A stretch of DNA of 64,000 nt from contig NZ_FPJO01000034.1 in NCBI RefSeq assembly GCF_900119365.1, positions 1 to 64,000 on the forward strand. Direction: 5' to 3'. Below the pieces are notes generated by a model, which saw nothing but the letters and a program-made list of their open reading frames with translations, was not told the DNA's origin and did not search any database. Made by a program: the position numbers and the translations under genes. This document shows positions 1 to 7,279 of this stretch, in pieces; position 1 is the first letter of the stretch, and each line of letters opens with the position of its first letter. This DNA comes from Streptomyces atratus (lineage in GTDB: Bacteria > Actinomycetota > Actinomycetes > Streptomycetales > Streptomycetaceae).

Positions 1-258
1 GTGCGGTCGTCGGGACGGACGGTGACCGAGGTTGCCCGGGAGCTCGGCGTCAGTTCGGAGTCACTGCGGGGCTGGGTGAAGAAGGCCCGCGCTGCCCAGG
101 ACACCGGATCGGGACCTGGTTCCGTGCGAGCGGGGCGGGCCGCCGACGATCGGGACGAGGAGCTGAAGCGGCTGCGGAAGCTGACCGCCGAGCAGGCGAA
201 GACGATCGAGATCCTGAAGAAAGCGACTGCCTTCTTCGTGAAGGAGAGCGACCGGTGA
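1..258 (+). CDS. IS3-family transposase OrfA (possibly missing its first codons)
   Basis: An 85-residue frame opens at the first base of the window with GTG, so the true start may lie upstream. It has the OrfA layout: an N-terminal helix-turn-helix (residues 1-30, VTEVARELGVSSESLRGWVK) for binding the terminal repeats, then a basic linker and a leucine-zipper-like helix (ELKRLRKLTAEQAKTIEILK, about 54-73) for dimerisation. It ends in a GTGA overlap with OrfB rather than the usual -1 slippery site, so OrfB may be made by translational coupling. Family assignment is firm; completeness is unknown. Confidence 0.85.
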   Translation: MRSSGRTVTEVARELGVSSESLRGWVKKARAAQDTGSGPGSVRAGRAADDRDEELKRLRKLTAEQAKTIEILKKATAFFVKESDR

Positions 259-1151
259 GCAAGATATGCCGGTTCATCCACGCGGAGAAGGCGAACTATG
301 CGGTCACGCCGCTGTGCAAGGTGATGAGGACCGCCCGCTCCACGTACTGCGCGTGGGTGGCCGGGCGGCAGGCCCGCGCAGCGCGGCGGCGGGCGGATGA
401 GGCCCTGGCGCACGAGATCACGGTGATCCACCTGGCTTCCCGGCGGAACTACGGCGTCCCGCGCGTCACCGCCGAACTGCGCCGGCAGGGCCGACTGGTC
501 AACCGCAAGCGGGTGGAGCGGGTCATGCGGGAGCACGGCATCGCCGGGCACAGCCGGCGCACCGGACGCCGCGGCCTGACCAAGGCCGACACCAGGGCCG
601 CCCCGTCGCCGGATCTGATCGGCCGGGACTTCACCGCGACCCGCCCCGGTACGAAGATCGTCGGGGACATCACCTACATCCCCACCGCCGAGGGCTGGCT
701 CTGCCTCGCCGCGTGGCTGGACCTGGCGACCCGGGAGGTGATCGGCTACTCGATGGCCGACCACCATCGTGCCGAACTCGTTGTCGATGCCCTGGACATG
801 GCTGCCGCGCTGGGCCGCCTGGAGCCCGGCTGCGTGATCCACAGCGACCGCGGATCGGAATACGCCTCCGGCCAACTCCGCATGAAAATCGGCGAGTTGG
901 AGTGTCGGCAAAGCATGGGGCGGACCGGCAACTGCTTCGACAACGCCGCCGCGGAGAGTTTCTGGGCCGTGCTCAAAGAGGAGATCGGCACCCGCTTCTG
1001 GCCCGACCGGGCCACCGCCCGCACCGACATCTTCGACTTCGTCGAGACCTTCTGCAACAGACGCCGTCTGCGCAAGCACATCCACTGGGGCTACCTCACG
1101 CCCCACGAGACGCGCCTGCGCTACCAACAGGATCAGGCCCTCGCGGCGTAA
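255..1151 (+). CDS. IS3-family transposase OrfB (rve/DDE integrase core)
   Basis: A 298-residue DDE recombinase. The N-terminal HTH_21-type region (MRTARSTYCAWV.., NYGVPRVTAEL) precedes the RNase-H fold, where the catalytic triad is visible as D138 (GDITYI), D198 (IHSDRGSEY) and E234 (AAAESFWAVLKEE); the final two acids are 35 residues apart as the family requires. The C-terminal LTPHETRLRY motif is intact. Start GTG overlaps the OrfA stop (GTGA). Length is normal, so this copy may be functional if the left end outside the window is intact. Confidence 0.92.
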   Translation: MSKICRFIHAEKANYAVTPLCKVMRTARSTYCAWVAGRQARAARRRADEALAHEITVIHLASRRNYGVPRVTAELRRQGRLVNRKRVERVMREHGIAGHSRRTGRRGLTKADTRAAPSPDLIGRDFTATRPGTKIVGDITYIPTAEGWLCLAAWLDLATREVIGYSMADHHRAELVVDALDMAAALGRLEPGCVIHSDRGSEYASGQLRMKIGELECRQSMGRTGNCFDNAAAESFWAVLKEEIGTRFWPDRATARTDIFDFVETFCNRRRLRKHIHWGYLTPHETRLRYQQDQALAA

Positions 1152-1351
1152 CGACGACGTGTCCAAGATCACGGGGAAACTTCAACGGTGAACTCCCCCT
1201 TGTTCACGGCACGTTGATCCGCCTGAAGGTCGAGTACCTGCCCGGCGACCGCGACCCCAGGCCCGTCTGGCTGTGGTCCTCGGCCCCCGGCGTCGACGGT
1301 GCCCACCTGGACCGGATCTGGCGGACCTTCCTCCGCAGATTCGATCTTGAA

Positions 1352-2800
1352 CCAATACCGTTAGTTTAAGCGGCTGGTGGGCTCTATGTGACGGGTCGTC
1401 AAGCGGGGTGGTGCGGGGTGCAAGGGGCTCACGATGTGGTGAGTGTGGGACTGCTGGCCCGGGTGTATCCGGCGGGTGCAGTGGACCGGGCAGTCGAGGC
1501 GTGCGGCCGGCGCGAACGCCGGTCCAGGGTGCTGCCTGCCCGGCTGGTGCTGTACTTCGTGCTCGGGCTGGCGTTGTTCTCTCCGGACCCGTACCTGGAG
1601 GTCATGCGTAAGACGACGTTCGGGCTGCGGCAGGTCGGCCTGCTGGGCACCTGGCGGGAGCCGTCCAAGCCCTCGATCTCCCTGGCGCGTCGGCGGCTGG
1701 GATGGGAGCCCCTGCGTGAACTGTTCGCGCGGACTGTGGTGCCGCTGGCCGAGCCGTCGGATGCGTGGGCGTTCTGGCGCGGACTGCGTCTGATGGCAGT
1801 GGACGGCACCTGCGTGGACATCGCCGACACTCCGGCCAATGACGAGGTGTTCGGGCGGCATGGCGGCCGGCCCAAGCCGGGGGAACGGCCCTACAAGCGC
1901 GCCGCGTTCCCGCAGGCCCGGGTCGTGGGACTGGTGGAGTGCGGCACGCATGCCATCGTGGATGCGGAGGTCACCGACTACCACACGCACGAGACGACGG
2001 CTGGTAGGGAGTCGGCCCGGTCGATGCGGCCCGGGATGCTGGTGCTCGCCGACCGCGGCTACCCCGGTGTGGAGCTGTGGCGGGGCTGGGCGACCTCGGG
2101 TGCCGAGCTGCTGATGCGGCTGGCAGGCAGCCGCTACAGCCTCGTCCCTGACGAGGTTCTGGCGGACGGGTCCTGGCTCACCACCATCTACGGGCACACC
2201 GACCGGCGGCGGGAACACGGCATCCAGGTCCGCGCCGTGCGCTACCAACTCGAGGCGGCCGGTGAGGAGTACACGCTGCTGACCACGCTGACCGACCACG
2301 AGCAGTACCCGGGCAGCGAGCTCGCAGCCCTCTACACGGAACGCTGGGAGATCGAATCCACGTTCAAGGAGCTCAAGGCCCAGCAGATCGGCGCCGGACA
2401 AGTCCTGGCCAGCAAGACACCCGACGGAATCCTCCAGCAGATCTGGGGCCACCTGCTCGTCCACTACGCGCTACGCGTGCACATGCTCCAGGCCGCCCGC
2501 GCCAACACCGAGAACCTCGACCCGGACCGCCTCTCGTTCATGACCTGCCTGCGCGCCGCCCGCCGCATCACGATGATGCCGCCAGCGGACTTTTTCCCCT
2601 CAGCCTGACCGCGGCCTTGCCTTCGTTTTCGGCGAGCTCCTGGCCAACATCAACCCACCGAGACGACCGCGCTCCAACCCGAGAACCGTCAAGCGGATCA
2701 TCTCCCGCTACGTCATCAAGAAGCCCGACCATCACGGAACGCCAGCCCCACCCCGCACCCCGACTCTCACCCCACCAGCCTCTTGAACTAACGGTATTGG
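1352..2800 (+). mobile_element. IS4-family insertion sequence, complete, 8-bp target duplication
   Basis: The ends are 19-bp inverted repeats, ccaataccgttagtttaag (1352-1370) and its near-complement at 2782-2800 with one mismatch. Both sides carry the direct repeat atcttgaa (1344-1351 and 2801-2808), an 8-bp target duplication that splits the surrounding transposase frame exactly. Total length 1,449 bp, with one transposase gene. IS4-family subgroups make target duplications in this size range. The perfect duplication suggests a fairly recent insertion. Confidence 0.93.
1388..2608 (+). CDS. IS4-family transposase, C-terminus lost by a frameshift
   Basis: A 406-residue DDE transposase with an IS4 N-terminal domain (residues about 15-110). 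The first D is in LMAVDGTCVDIADTP, the second in VLADRGYPG, and the Y-(2)-R-(3)-E-(6)-K signature is LYTERWEIESTFKELK. The frame stops at 2606-2608 shortly after a run of five T (2591-2595). In the +1 frame the protein carries on with ..LAFVFGELLANI.. and VKRIISRYVIKK to a TGA at 2784-2786 that lies inside the right inverted repeat, the natural IS4 ending. A one-base T insertion has therefore probably removed about 60 residues; the copy may be inactive. Confidence 0.85.
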   Translation: MTGRQAGWCGVQGAHDVVSVGLLARVYPAGAVDRAVEACGRRERRSRVLPARLVLYFVLGLALFSPDPYLEVMRKTTFGLRQVGLLGTWREPSKPSISLARRRLGWEPLRELFARTVVPLAEPSDAWAFWRGLRLMAVDGTCVDIADTPANDEVFGRHGGRPKPGERPYKRAAFPQARVVGLVECGTHAIVDAEVTDYHTHETTAGRESARSMRPGMLVLADRGYPGVELWRGWATSGAELLMRLAGSRYSLVPDEVLADGSWLTTIYGHTDRRREHGIQVRAVRYQLEAAGEEYTLLTTLTDHEQYPGSELAALYTERWEIESTFKELKAQQIGAGQVLASKTPDGILQQIWGHLLVHYALRVHMLQAARANTENLDPDRLSFMTCLRAARRITMMPPADFFPSA

Positions 2801-3186
2801 ATCTTGAACACACCTTCCGGCTCATGAAGCAAACGCTCGGCTGGACCATGCCGAAGGTCCGCAGCCCCGAGACCGCCGACCTGTGGACCTGGCTGATCAC
2901 CGCCGCCTACACCCGGATCCACCTCGCCCGCGCACTCGCCGAGGACCTCCGAAGGCCCTGGGAGCGACCGGCCCCACCCCGCCGCCTCACTCCCGCCCGA
3001 GTCCGGCGAGGGTTCCGCAACATCCGCGCGACCACGACCCGCCCCGCCGGTGTTCCGCAACCCTCCCGACCCGGCCCCGGGCGTCCCTCCGGATCGAAGA
3101 ACCGCAAGGTCGCACCCCATCACGACGTTGGCAAGACCGTGAAACGCGCCGAGAGCCTCACCGCACATCGAACTGCCGCAGGTTAA

Positions 3187-3284
3187 ACGGAAAGCTGAGT
3201 AGCTGTTGTCGTACCGATCTTGGGATTTGTCGATCGAACGGGAGTCCCGATTGGGTGGTCGCGGGGTGCTCGGCGCATATGAGT
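3187..3284. other. Intergenic DNA between two transposase remnants
   Basis: About 100 bases between the stop of the split transposase and the hairpin ahead of the IS5 gene. No reading frame or repeat is supported here; it probably includes the left end of the IS5-family element, but I could not pair it with a right end. Confidence 0.4.
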
Positions 3285-3340
3285 AGGGCCTCCTGAACAG
3301 CTCGTTGGTGTCGAATCACCGAGCAACATCAGGAGGCCCT
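3285..3340 (+). promoter_or_regulatory. Hairpin that buries the IS5 transposase ribosome-binding site
   Basis: The 12-base arms agggcctcctga (3285-3296) and tcaggaggccct (3329-3340) are perfectly complementary, with further partial pairing inside (gctcg / cgagc). The downstream arm contains AGGAGG, the Shine-Dalgarno sequence of the GTG start at 3342. A transcript entering from outside would fold and hide the site, a known way for insertion sequences to stay silent when read by host promoters. The fold is seen; the function is inferred. Confidence 0.65.
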
Positions 3341-3602
3341 GGTGCCGCAGTGTTCCGTGTCGATGGCCGGGCAGTCCAGTTCAGTCACGCTGGAGTGTGA
3401 CTGCCTGGCTCACCGGTTCGGAAACGCCGCCGACAACGGGTCCCGGCAGCCGCGATATCCGACGGACATGACGGACGCGGAGTGGGCGGCCATCCGGCCG
3501 CTGCTGCCGGTGCCGGGCTGGATGCGCGGCCGGGGAGGGCAGCCGGAGGCGTACTGTCACCGGGCGATACTCGATGCGGTCCGCTACCTGGTGGACAACG
3601 GC

Positions 3603-3677
3603 CAATGCCGTTGTTTGAGAGGTGCAAGTAGTTCCTCTCCCAAGCACGGTGACCGCCGGGGTGCTGGTTCGTTGATC
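3603..3677 (+). repeat. Left 75-bp inverted repeat of the IS4-derived unit
   Basis: Begins caatgccgttgtttgagagg and ends at gatc (3674-3677). It matches the complement of 5575-5649 except at its second and fortieth bases. No transposase start follows it, so it is an IS end without the gene. Confidence 0.93.
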
Positions 3678-3701
3678 CAGACCTGCTGCCGGAGCGCCGG
3701 A

Positions 3702-4502
3702 TCAGGCCGGATCGTCTGGTCGCGGCCGCTTCCCGGCTGCTTCCTGGCGCATCCTTGCGGCGAGGGCCAGGAAGACCGACAGATTCTCGACCATCTCTAC
3801 GGGGAGCCTGGCCCACGGCTTTCCGTCGCCGTGCCGATGGATCTCCAGCCAGCCGTGTTTCACCGTGACCCGGTTAACCTCGCGCCAGTCGAGCCGGTGG
3901 TCGAGGTACCCGACGCCGGCGGGATCGAGGTGGGCCCCGAAGAAGTCGACCCGTTCGCCCGCCTTCAGCCGGTCCCTGTCCTGCGGCAGCCGTACGCGCG
4001 TGAATGTCTTGTCCAGTTCGTCGATGAACCGTGCGACCCCCTTGTACACGTCGGTCACCGTGATCTCGGCGCCCTCACGAGGACGCACCCAGAGTTCGTG
4101 TGTGGTGACGCTGGTGATCCCGTTCGTCACTTTGGTGCTGCTCCGCCGAATGCCATCGATCTCGTCCCATGAGTACGCCTCCGGCCCGTGCCCGGCGACC
4201 TCCCGGACGATGCCGTGCTGGTAGTGACCTACCCAGACCTGCGCCTGCCGTCTCGTGAGCGCGAGGAAGAGGAAATACCCGGCTGCGGCGACTATGGCGG
4301 TCCCCAAGATGAGCAGCGGCAGCCCGTAGTACCAGGCGCCGTGGCTCCGCTGGCCCTCCACTGCGGCCGAAATCCCCAGCCAGAGCACCGGCAGTCCGAC
4401 CAGTGCCGGCAGCAGCACCACGATCCACGGAAAGCGCTTGGGCTCGGTCCACACCAGCCCCTGGCGCGAACCGAGTTCGAACTCCCGCGCGACTCTGCGC
4501 AT
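3702..4502 (-). CDS. Passenger gene: two-helix membrane protein, DUF6585-like
   Basis: A 266-residue protein. ATG at 4502 (MRRVAREFELG) is preferred over the longer open frame because upstream codons are low-complexity Arg/Gly. Two membrane helices lie near residues 24-47 (FPWIVVLLPALVGLPVLWLG) and 58-83 (LPLLILGTAIVAAAGYFLFL), followed by a soluble cytoplasmic-type domain rich in beta strands (VWVGHYQHGIV, WDEIDGIRR, VTVKHGWLEIHRHG). This layout is like DUF6585 proteins of Streptomyces (recalled family; no function known). It is enclosed by the 75-bp repeats, with its stop 24 bp from the left repeat, so it looks like cargo. Frame and codon use appear intact. Confidence 0.75.
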   Translation of the reverse strand: MRRVAREFELGSRQGLVWTEPKRFPWIVVLLPALVGLPVLWLGISAAVEGQRSHGAWYYGLPLLILGTAIVAAAGYFLFLALTRRQAQVWVGHYQHGIVREVAGHGPEAYSWDEIDGIRRSSTKVTNGITSVTTHELWVRPREGAEITVTDVYKGVARFIDELDKTFTRVRLPQDRDRLKAGERVDFFGAHLDPAGVGYLDHRLDWREVNRVTVKHGWLEIHRHGDGKPWARLPVEMVENLSVFLALAARMRQEAAGKRPRPDDPA

Positions 4503-4674
4503 GGAGGGCGGAACAGGAGTGGAACCACGATCCGACACAAGCCCCCCAAGGCCAGACAGTTGAGGGCCATTATCGGGGAGAGGAGCCCGTACGGGAAGAG
4601 CGCCCCGGCCCCGCGCATCGGTTAAGCGGACGGTCCCGCGCCCTCGGGCCGGGACGGTCCCCCGCTCTCGTCGC

Positions 4675-4836
4675 CGCCCCCGGCCCTGCGACGTCCCGCT
4701 GCGCTCGCTCGGCAAAGCAGACGCCCGCGCCGGCCACCACGGTCTGGGCCTGACCCTGCACACGAGCTGGGGCACGCACTACTACGGCAACATCCCGGCT
4801 CTCATCCTCACCCCAGACTGGTCCAAGGTCAGATAG
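4675..4836 (+). other. Orphan coding fragment inside the IS4-derived unit
   Basis: A plus-strand frame reads ..RSLGKADARAGHHGLGLTLH then TSWGTHYYGNIPALILTPDW to a TAG at 4834-4836. It has protein-like composition (HYYGN, LTPDW) but no visible start, and is butted against the truncated 3' end of the transposase pseudogene. It may be the C-terminus of a gene captured during rearrangement. I do not recognise it. Confidence 0.3.
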
Positions 4837-5570
4837 GTCCCGTCAGGCAAGACCTCCATGGGCTCCGCGGCGACGAAGGTGCGGGCTCTGATCAGCAAGT
4901 GTGCTCCGGCCTGCGTGTAGGCCTTCCACAGTGCGACACCGGGGAAGGCCCGGTCCATGATCACCAGCATGCCGGCGGCACTGCCGGCCATCTCTGTCGC
5001 CAGCGCGGGCTCGCCACCACCGCCCTTGAAGCTGCCTATCCGCGCGTCGATCGTCGCGTGCGTACTGGTCTCGGTCAGCGTCACCACCCTGGCCTGCGGG
5101 AACCCGACGGGCCGACCGGCGCTGTCCACCTGCCCACCAAAAGCTGCACGTGTCGTATCGTTCTCCGGCACGTCCAGCAAGAACCCGTCGACCGCGGCAA
5201 CTCTCATCCCGCGCCAGAACGCCGCCTCGAGTGTGGGCGGAGCGATCGCCCCCGCCACACGGCGGAACACTCCTTCCAACGGTGCGGACCCAAGCTGCTG
5301 CCGGGCCCTGGCGAACGACGACTTGTTCGGGACCGACTGGTCCATCTCACCCAGGGCCCCGACCAGGTTCTCCGCGACATCGTCGTAGGAGTCCTGCTGG
5401 AACAGCGCCAGAGCAAGCACGAACTAGACCATGGACCGGCTCGACAGGGGACGGGGCTTGGCATCCCGCCGACCACACGCGGTCAGCACCTCGTCCACCA
5501 GCTCAGGAACGGTCCACTCGGTGAGCAACCCGAGCCGGACCTCATCGGATAACCCGATCCATGGATGCAT
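4782..5570 (-). pseudogene. IS4-family transposase, stop codon inside and 3' end missing
   Basis: From ATG 5570 the frame reads MHPWIGLSDEVRLGLLTEWT, then ACGRRDAKPRPLSSRSMV, then meets TAG (5424-5426) where a tyrosine is expected, and continues FVLALALFQQDSYDDV. The first catalytic region (MRVAAVDGFLLDVPEN) and the second (VIMDRAFPG) are present. The frame runs into foreign sequence after about LTLDQSG, so the E-containing third region is absent. With a nonsense codon and no third acid this gene cannot move the unit; mobility would need a relative elsewhere. The start is 5 bp inside the right 75-bp repeat. Confidence 0.85.
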
Positions 5571-5574
5571 GTCC

Positions 5575-5649
5575 GATCAACGAACCAGCACCCCGGCGGT
5601 CACCGTGCCTGGGAGAGGAACTACTTGCACCTCTCAAACAACGGCATCG
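5575..5649 (-). repeat. Right 75-bp inverted repeat of the IS4-derived unit
   Basis: Complement of 3603-3677 with two mismatches. It is the natural transposase-proximal end: the transposase pseudogene begins 5 bp inside it. The outer edge abuts the second copy of the 10-bp duplication ggacaacggc at 5650-5659. Confidence 0.93.
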
Positions 5650-5887
5650 GGACAACGGCATCAAATGGCGGGCGATGCCCGCCGACTTTCCGCCGTGGGA
5701 CCGGGTATACGCGTTCTTCCGCCGCTGGCGCGACCACGGCATGGTCAAGGTCGGCGTGTACGCCAACGGCGACCGTGCGCGCGAGATGCAGGCGAGGGGC
5801 ACCCTGCGCCGACTCCTTCGCAACGGGGTTCTTGTGAGGATCGAGAGCAAGGGCAACATTGCCGAATACCGTCTGGCCTCTGACTGA

Positions 5888-6225
5888 GCGCGATCCGCTG
5901 CCTAGCCTCTCCTCATGCCGCCTCGTACCGATGCGCCCGCCTGCCGCGCCATTCGATCCAGTGCGGGACCTCGGCCGCTGCCACCACCGGCGTCATGGCG
6001 GGCATCGACGCCTGACGATGCAGCACAGGCGCCCCGCCGCCCTCGCGGTGACGGAGCGTCGGCACGCTCACGTGGCGGGCAGACATGCGCCCGCCCGTTT
6101 GATGTCGGGGCCACCTTTCCGAGCACGGACCGAAGTGCCCCGGTGGCCCGGAGTGAGGTCGCGCCGATGCCATGTCCGTAGGAGCCTGAAAAGGCACGCC
6201 TGTACTCGCACCCAAGGAGAAATCC
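5888..6225. other. Intergenic stretch without a gene I can support
   Basis: Open frames on the minus strand (5902-6362) have irregular composition, lack a convincing ribosome site and cover the upstream region of the secreted-protein gene. It probably holds the promoter for the gene at 6226, whose ribosome site (aaggagaa) is just upstream of its ATG. I see no repeat or IS end. Confidence 0.4.
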
Positions 6226-6543
6226 ATGCGCACCAACAAGGCGTTCGCGGCTCTCAGCTCAGCTCTGGTCATCGGCAGCCTGGCATGCGCGCCAGCGCTC
6301 ACCTCACAGGCGTCGGCCGCCCCCAAACCTGCGCAGGCAGTAGCCGCCCACGACTTTGTCACCGATTCTTTCCGGGACGGCTACCGGAGTGGCTTCCGGA
6401 ACGGATATGCGGACGCGCGGGACGACTGCAACCGTTCCGGGTCCGTGTTCCAACAGGGCGTCCAGCAGGACAATCGTTGGGCACAGGGCTACGCCAGGGG
6501 CTACGACGACGGCTTCAGCCGGGCGACCGACCGGTTCTGTTAG
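6226..6543 (+). CDS. Small secreted protein with GY-repeat motif
   Basis: A 105-residue protein with a clear Sec signal peptide: MRTNK, hydrophobic FAALSSALVIGSLACAPALT, then a likely cleavage after SQASA (about residue 31). The mature part of about 73 residues repeats a Gly-Tyr/Phe pattern (FRDGYRSGFRNGYADARDDC and WAQGYARGYDDGFSRATDRF) and has two cysteines, in DDCNRS and at the very C-terminus, which could form one disulfide. The ribosome site aaggagaa precedes ATG 6226. No family recognised; an extracellular structural or binding role is only a guess. Confidence 0.75.
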   Translation: MRTNKAFAALSSALVIGSLACAPALTSQASAAPKPAQAVAAHDFVTDSFRDGYRSGFRNGYADARDDCNRSGSVFQQGVQQDNRWAQGYARGYDDGFSRATDRFC

Positions 6544-6661
6544 CGGCCTATTCCCGCACTCTCTGGAGGAAGCGCAGCAGGACTAGACGCGACGGGTGAT
6601 CGGGCATGCGTTCGATTCTAAGTCTCTCCTGGACCTCTGCGAACTTCGGCCCACGCTGGCC

Positions 6662-6697
6662 GTGGCCCGCCGTGACACCCCTGTCACGGCGGGCCAC
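6662..6697. terminator. Hairpin terminator, 16-bp perfect stem
   Basis: Arms 6662-6677 (gtggcccgccgtgaca) and 6682-6697 are perfect complements around a 4-base cccc loop. It lies between the plus-strand secreted-protein gene and the minus-strand group ending at 6816, so it could stop transcription from both sides. The rest of 6544-6815 holds no gene I can support. Confidence 0.75.
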
Positions 6698-6815
6698 CCC
6701 GGGTTGTCATACCGGCCCAGTACCGTGGACCCATCACATTCGCGCCTATGGCTGGGCGCAGCTACGAGACCGCCCCTCACCCGGAACAGCGCCCGGAGGG
6801 AGGGGCGGACGTGCA

Positions 6816-7139
6816 TCAGTCGCCCTCAGGCTCCGGATGTAGCACGGCCTTCTTCATGGCCGTCTCCAGCTCGTGCCGGGGCACCCCGGCCGCCTCGGCG
6901 TGCGCGGTCACGGCAGCTTGGAACGTTTCTGCTGCCTGCCGCCATGCGGCCGAACCTTCCTCGGTGTACGGCTCGGCGTGCGCCTTCTGCTGCTCGGCCA
7001 CCGCCTTGCGCTCAAGCTCGACCAGATCCTCAGGATGTCGATTGCCACGGCCGGATCGTAAACGGCGCCACTGACAATCGAACGGAGCCGCGCAGGTCAG
7101 GCCGCTGCGACGACATCCGACCGGACCGCGGCCTCCCAC
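6816..7139 (-). CDS. Small helical hypothetical protein, start uncertain, possible frameshift
   Basis: The convincing part is the last 70 or so residues, DLVELERKAVAEQQKAHAEP through TFQAAVTAHAEAAGVPRHEL to HPEPEGD, a charged all-helical sequence of the type encoded beside XRE-TPR regulators in Streptomyces. The upstream codons in this frame look non-coding (CQWRRLRSGRGNRHPE). A GTG at 7048 in the neighbouring frame would give VAIDIL, which would join DLVELER after a one-base correction; I suspect a frameshift there. The gene follows the 7097-7270 gene on the same strand. No function can be given. Confidence 0.5.
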   Translation of the reverse strand: MGGRGPVGCRRSGLTCAAPFDCQWRRLRSGRGNRHPEDLVELERKAVAEQQKAHAEPYTEEGSAAWRQAAETFQAAVTAHAEAAGVPRHELETAMKKAVLHPEPEGD

Positions 7140-7270
7140 TCCACCAGCAGCCGCTGATACTCCGCCTCACCCTCCAGCGACAGCGGGCCAGCCGCCCACA
7201 GCGCGCGGATGTCCGCGTTCACCGCGGCGGGGGAGCGCACAGGCGTGGCAGGCGAAGGGGTGATCGACAT
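7097..7270 (-). CDS. Small hypothetical protein (57 aa)
   Basis: ATG 7270 opens MSITPSPATPVRSPAAVNAD, followed by IRALWAAGPLSLEGEAEYQR and a short helical end. Composition and the LSxEGxxEYQRLLxEW pattern look like a genuine small cytoplasmic protein. It starts 9 bp after the flavoprotein stop and so is probably co-transcribed with the regulator and flavoprotein. I do not know the family. Confidence 0.6.
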   Translation of the reverse strand: MSITPSPATPVRSPAAVNADIRALWAAGPLSLEGEAEYQRLLVEWEAAVRSDVVAAA

Positions 7271-7279
7271 GGGAACAGG

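Larger units (their letters stand above)
1..1184 (+). mobile_element. IS3-family insertion sequence, right-hand part
   Basis: The two reading frames typical of IS3 elements are present, and the likely right end is the segment ending ..gggaaacttca at 1184, just after the orfB stop. Beyond it the sequence continues as a different transposase gene (from about 1185), which is how the boundary was placed. The left end lies outside the window, so the element cannot be closed and its target duplication cannot be read. Confidence 0.75.
1185..3186 (+). pseudogene. Transposase gene (NF041680-type) split by the IS4 element
   Basis: Two pieces of one reading frame flank the IS4 element. The left piece (about 1185-1351) reads ..GTLIRLKVEYLPGDRDPRPVWLWSS.. 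to RRFDLE; the right piece (2801-3186) resumes HTFRLMKQTLGWTMPKVRSPE and continues to a stop at 3184-3186. Removing the IS and one copy of its 8-bp target duplication restores FDLEHTFRLMKQTLGW in frame. The composition resembles the transposases annotated as NF041680 family in actinomycetes (recalled, not searched). The N-terminal half is missing, cut off by the IS3 element, so two successive insertions hit this gene. Confidence 0.8.
3603..5649. mobile_element. IS4-derived transposable unit with 75-bp inverted repeats and a passenger gene
   Basis: A 2,047-bp insertion bounded by 75-base inverted repeats (3603-3677 and 5575-5649, two mismatches) and flanked by the 10-bp direct repeat ggacaacggc (3593-3602 and 5650-5659). 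Inside, reading from the right, are an IS4-type transposase pseudogene (starting 5 bp inside the right repeat), a short orphan coding fragment, and a minus-strand gene for a two-helix membrane protein. Both repeats are copies of the same transposase-proximal IS end, facing each other, so the unit seems to have formed from two inverted IS copies, one cut down to its end. IS4-group elements make 10-13-bp duplications, which fits. Confidence 0.88.
3342..5887 (+). pseudogene. IS5-family transposase N-terminus split by the 75-bp-repeat unit, fused to an unknown tail
   Basis: The frame starts at GTG 3342 behind AGGAGG and shows the DUF4096-type IS5 N-terminus: YPTDMTDAEWAAIRPLLP, then CHRAILDAVRYLVDNG up to 3602. 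It resumes after the inserted unit as IKWRAMPADFPPWDRVYAFF (from 5660), so removing the unit restores VDNGIKWRAMP. The rest of the transposase after RRWRDHG is gone; from about 5740 an unrelated stretch (MVKVGVYANGDRAREMQ.. to a TGA at 5885-5887) follows in the same frame. That tail has a helix-rich, winged-helix-like look, but I do not recognise it. No catalytic core remains. Confidence 0.8.

Noticed and set aside
5913..6362. Minus-strand frame of 149 codons upstream of the secreted-protein gene
   Set aside because: Overlaps the start of a gene with a clear signal peptide and has no family features.
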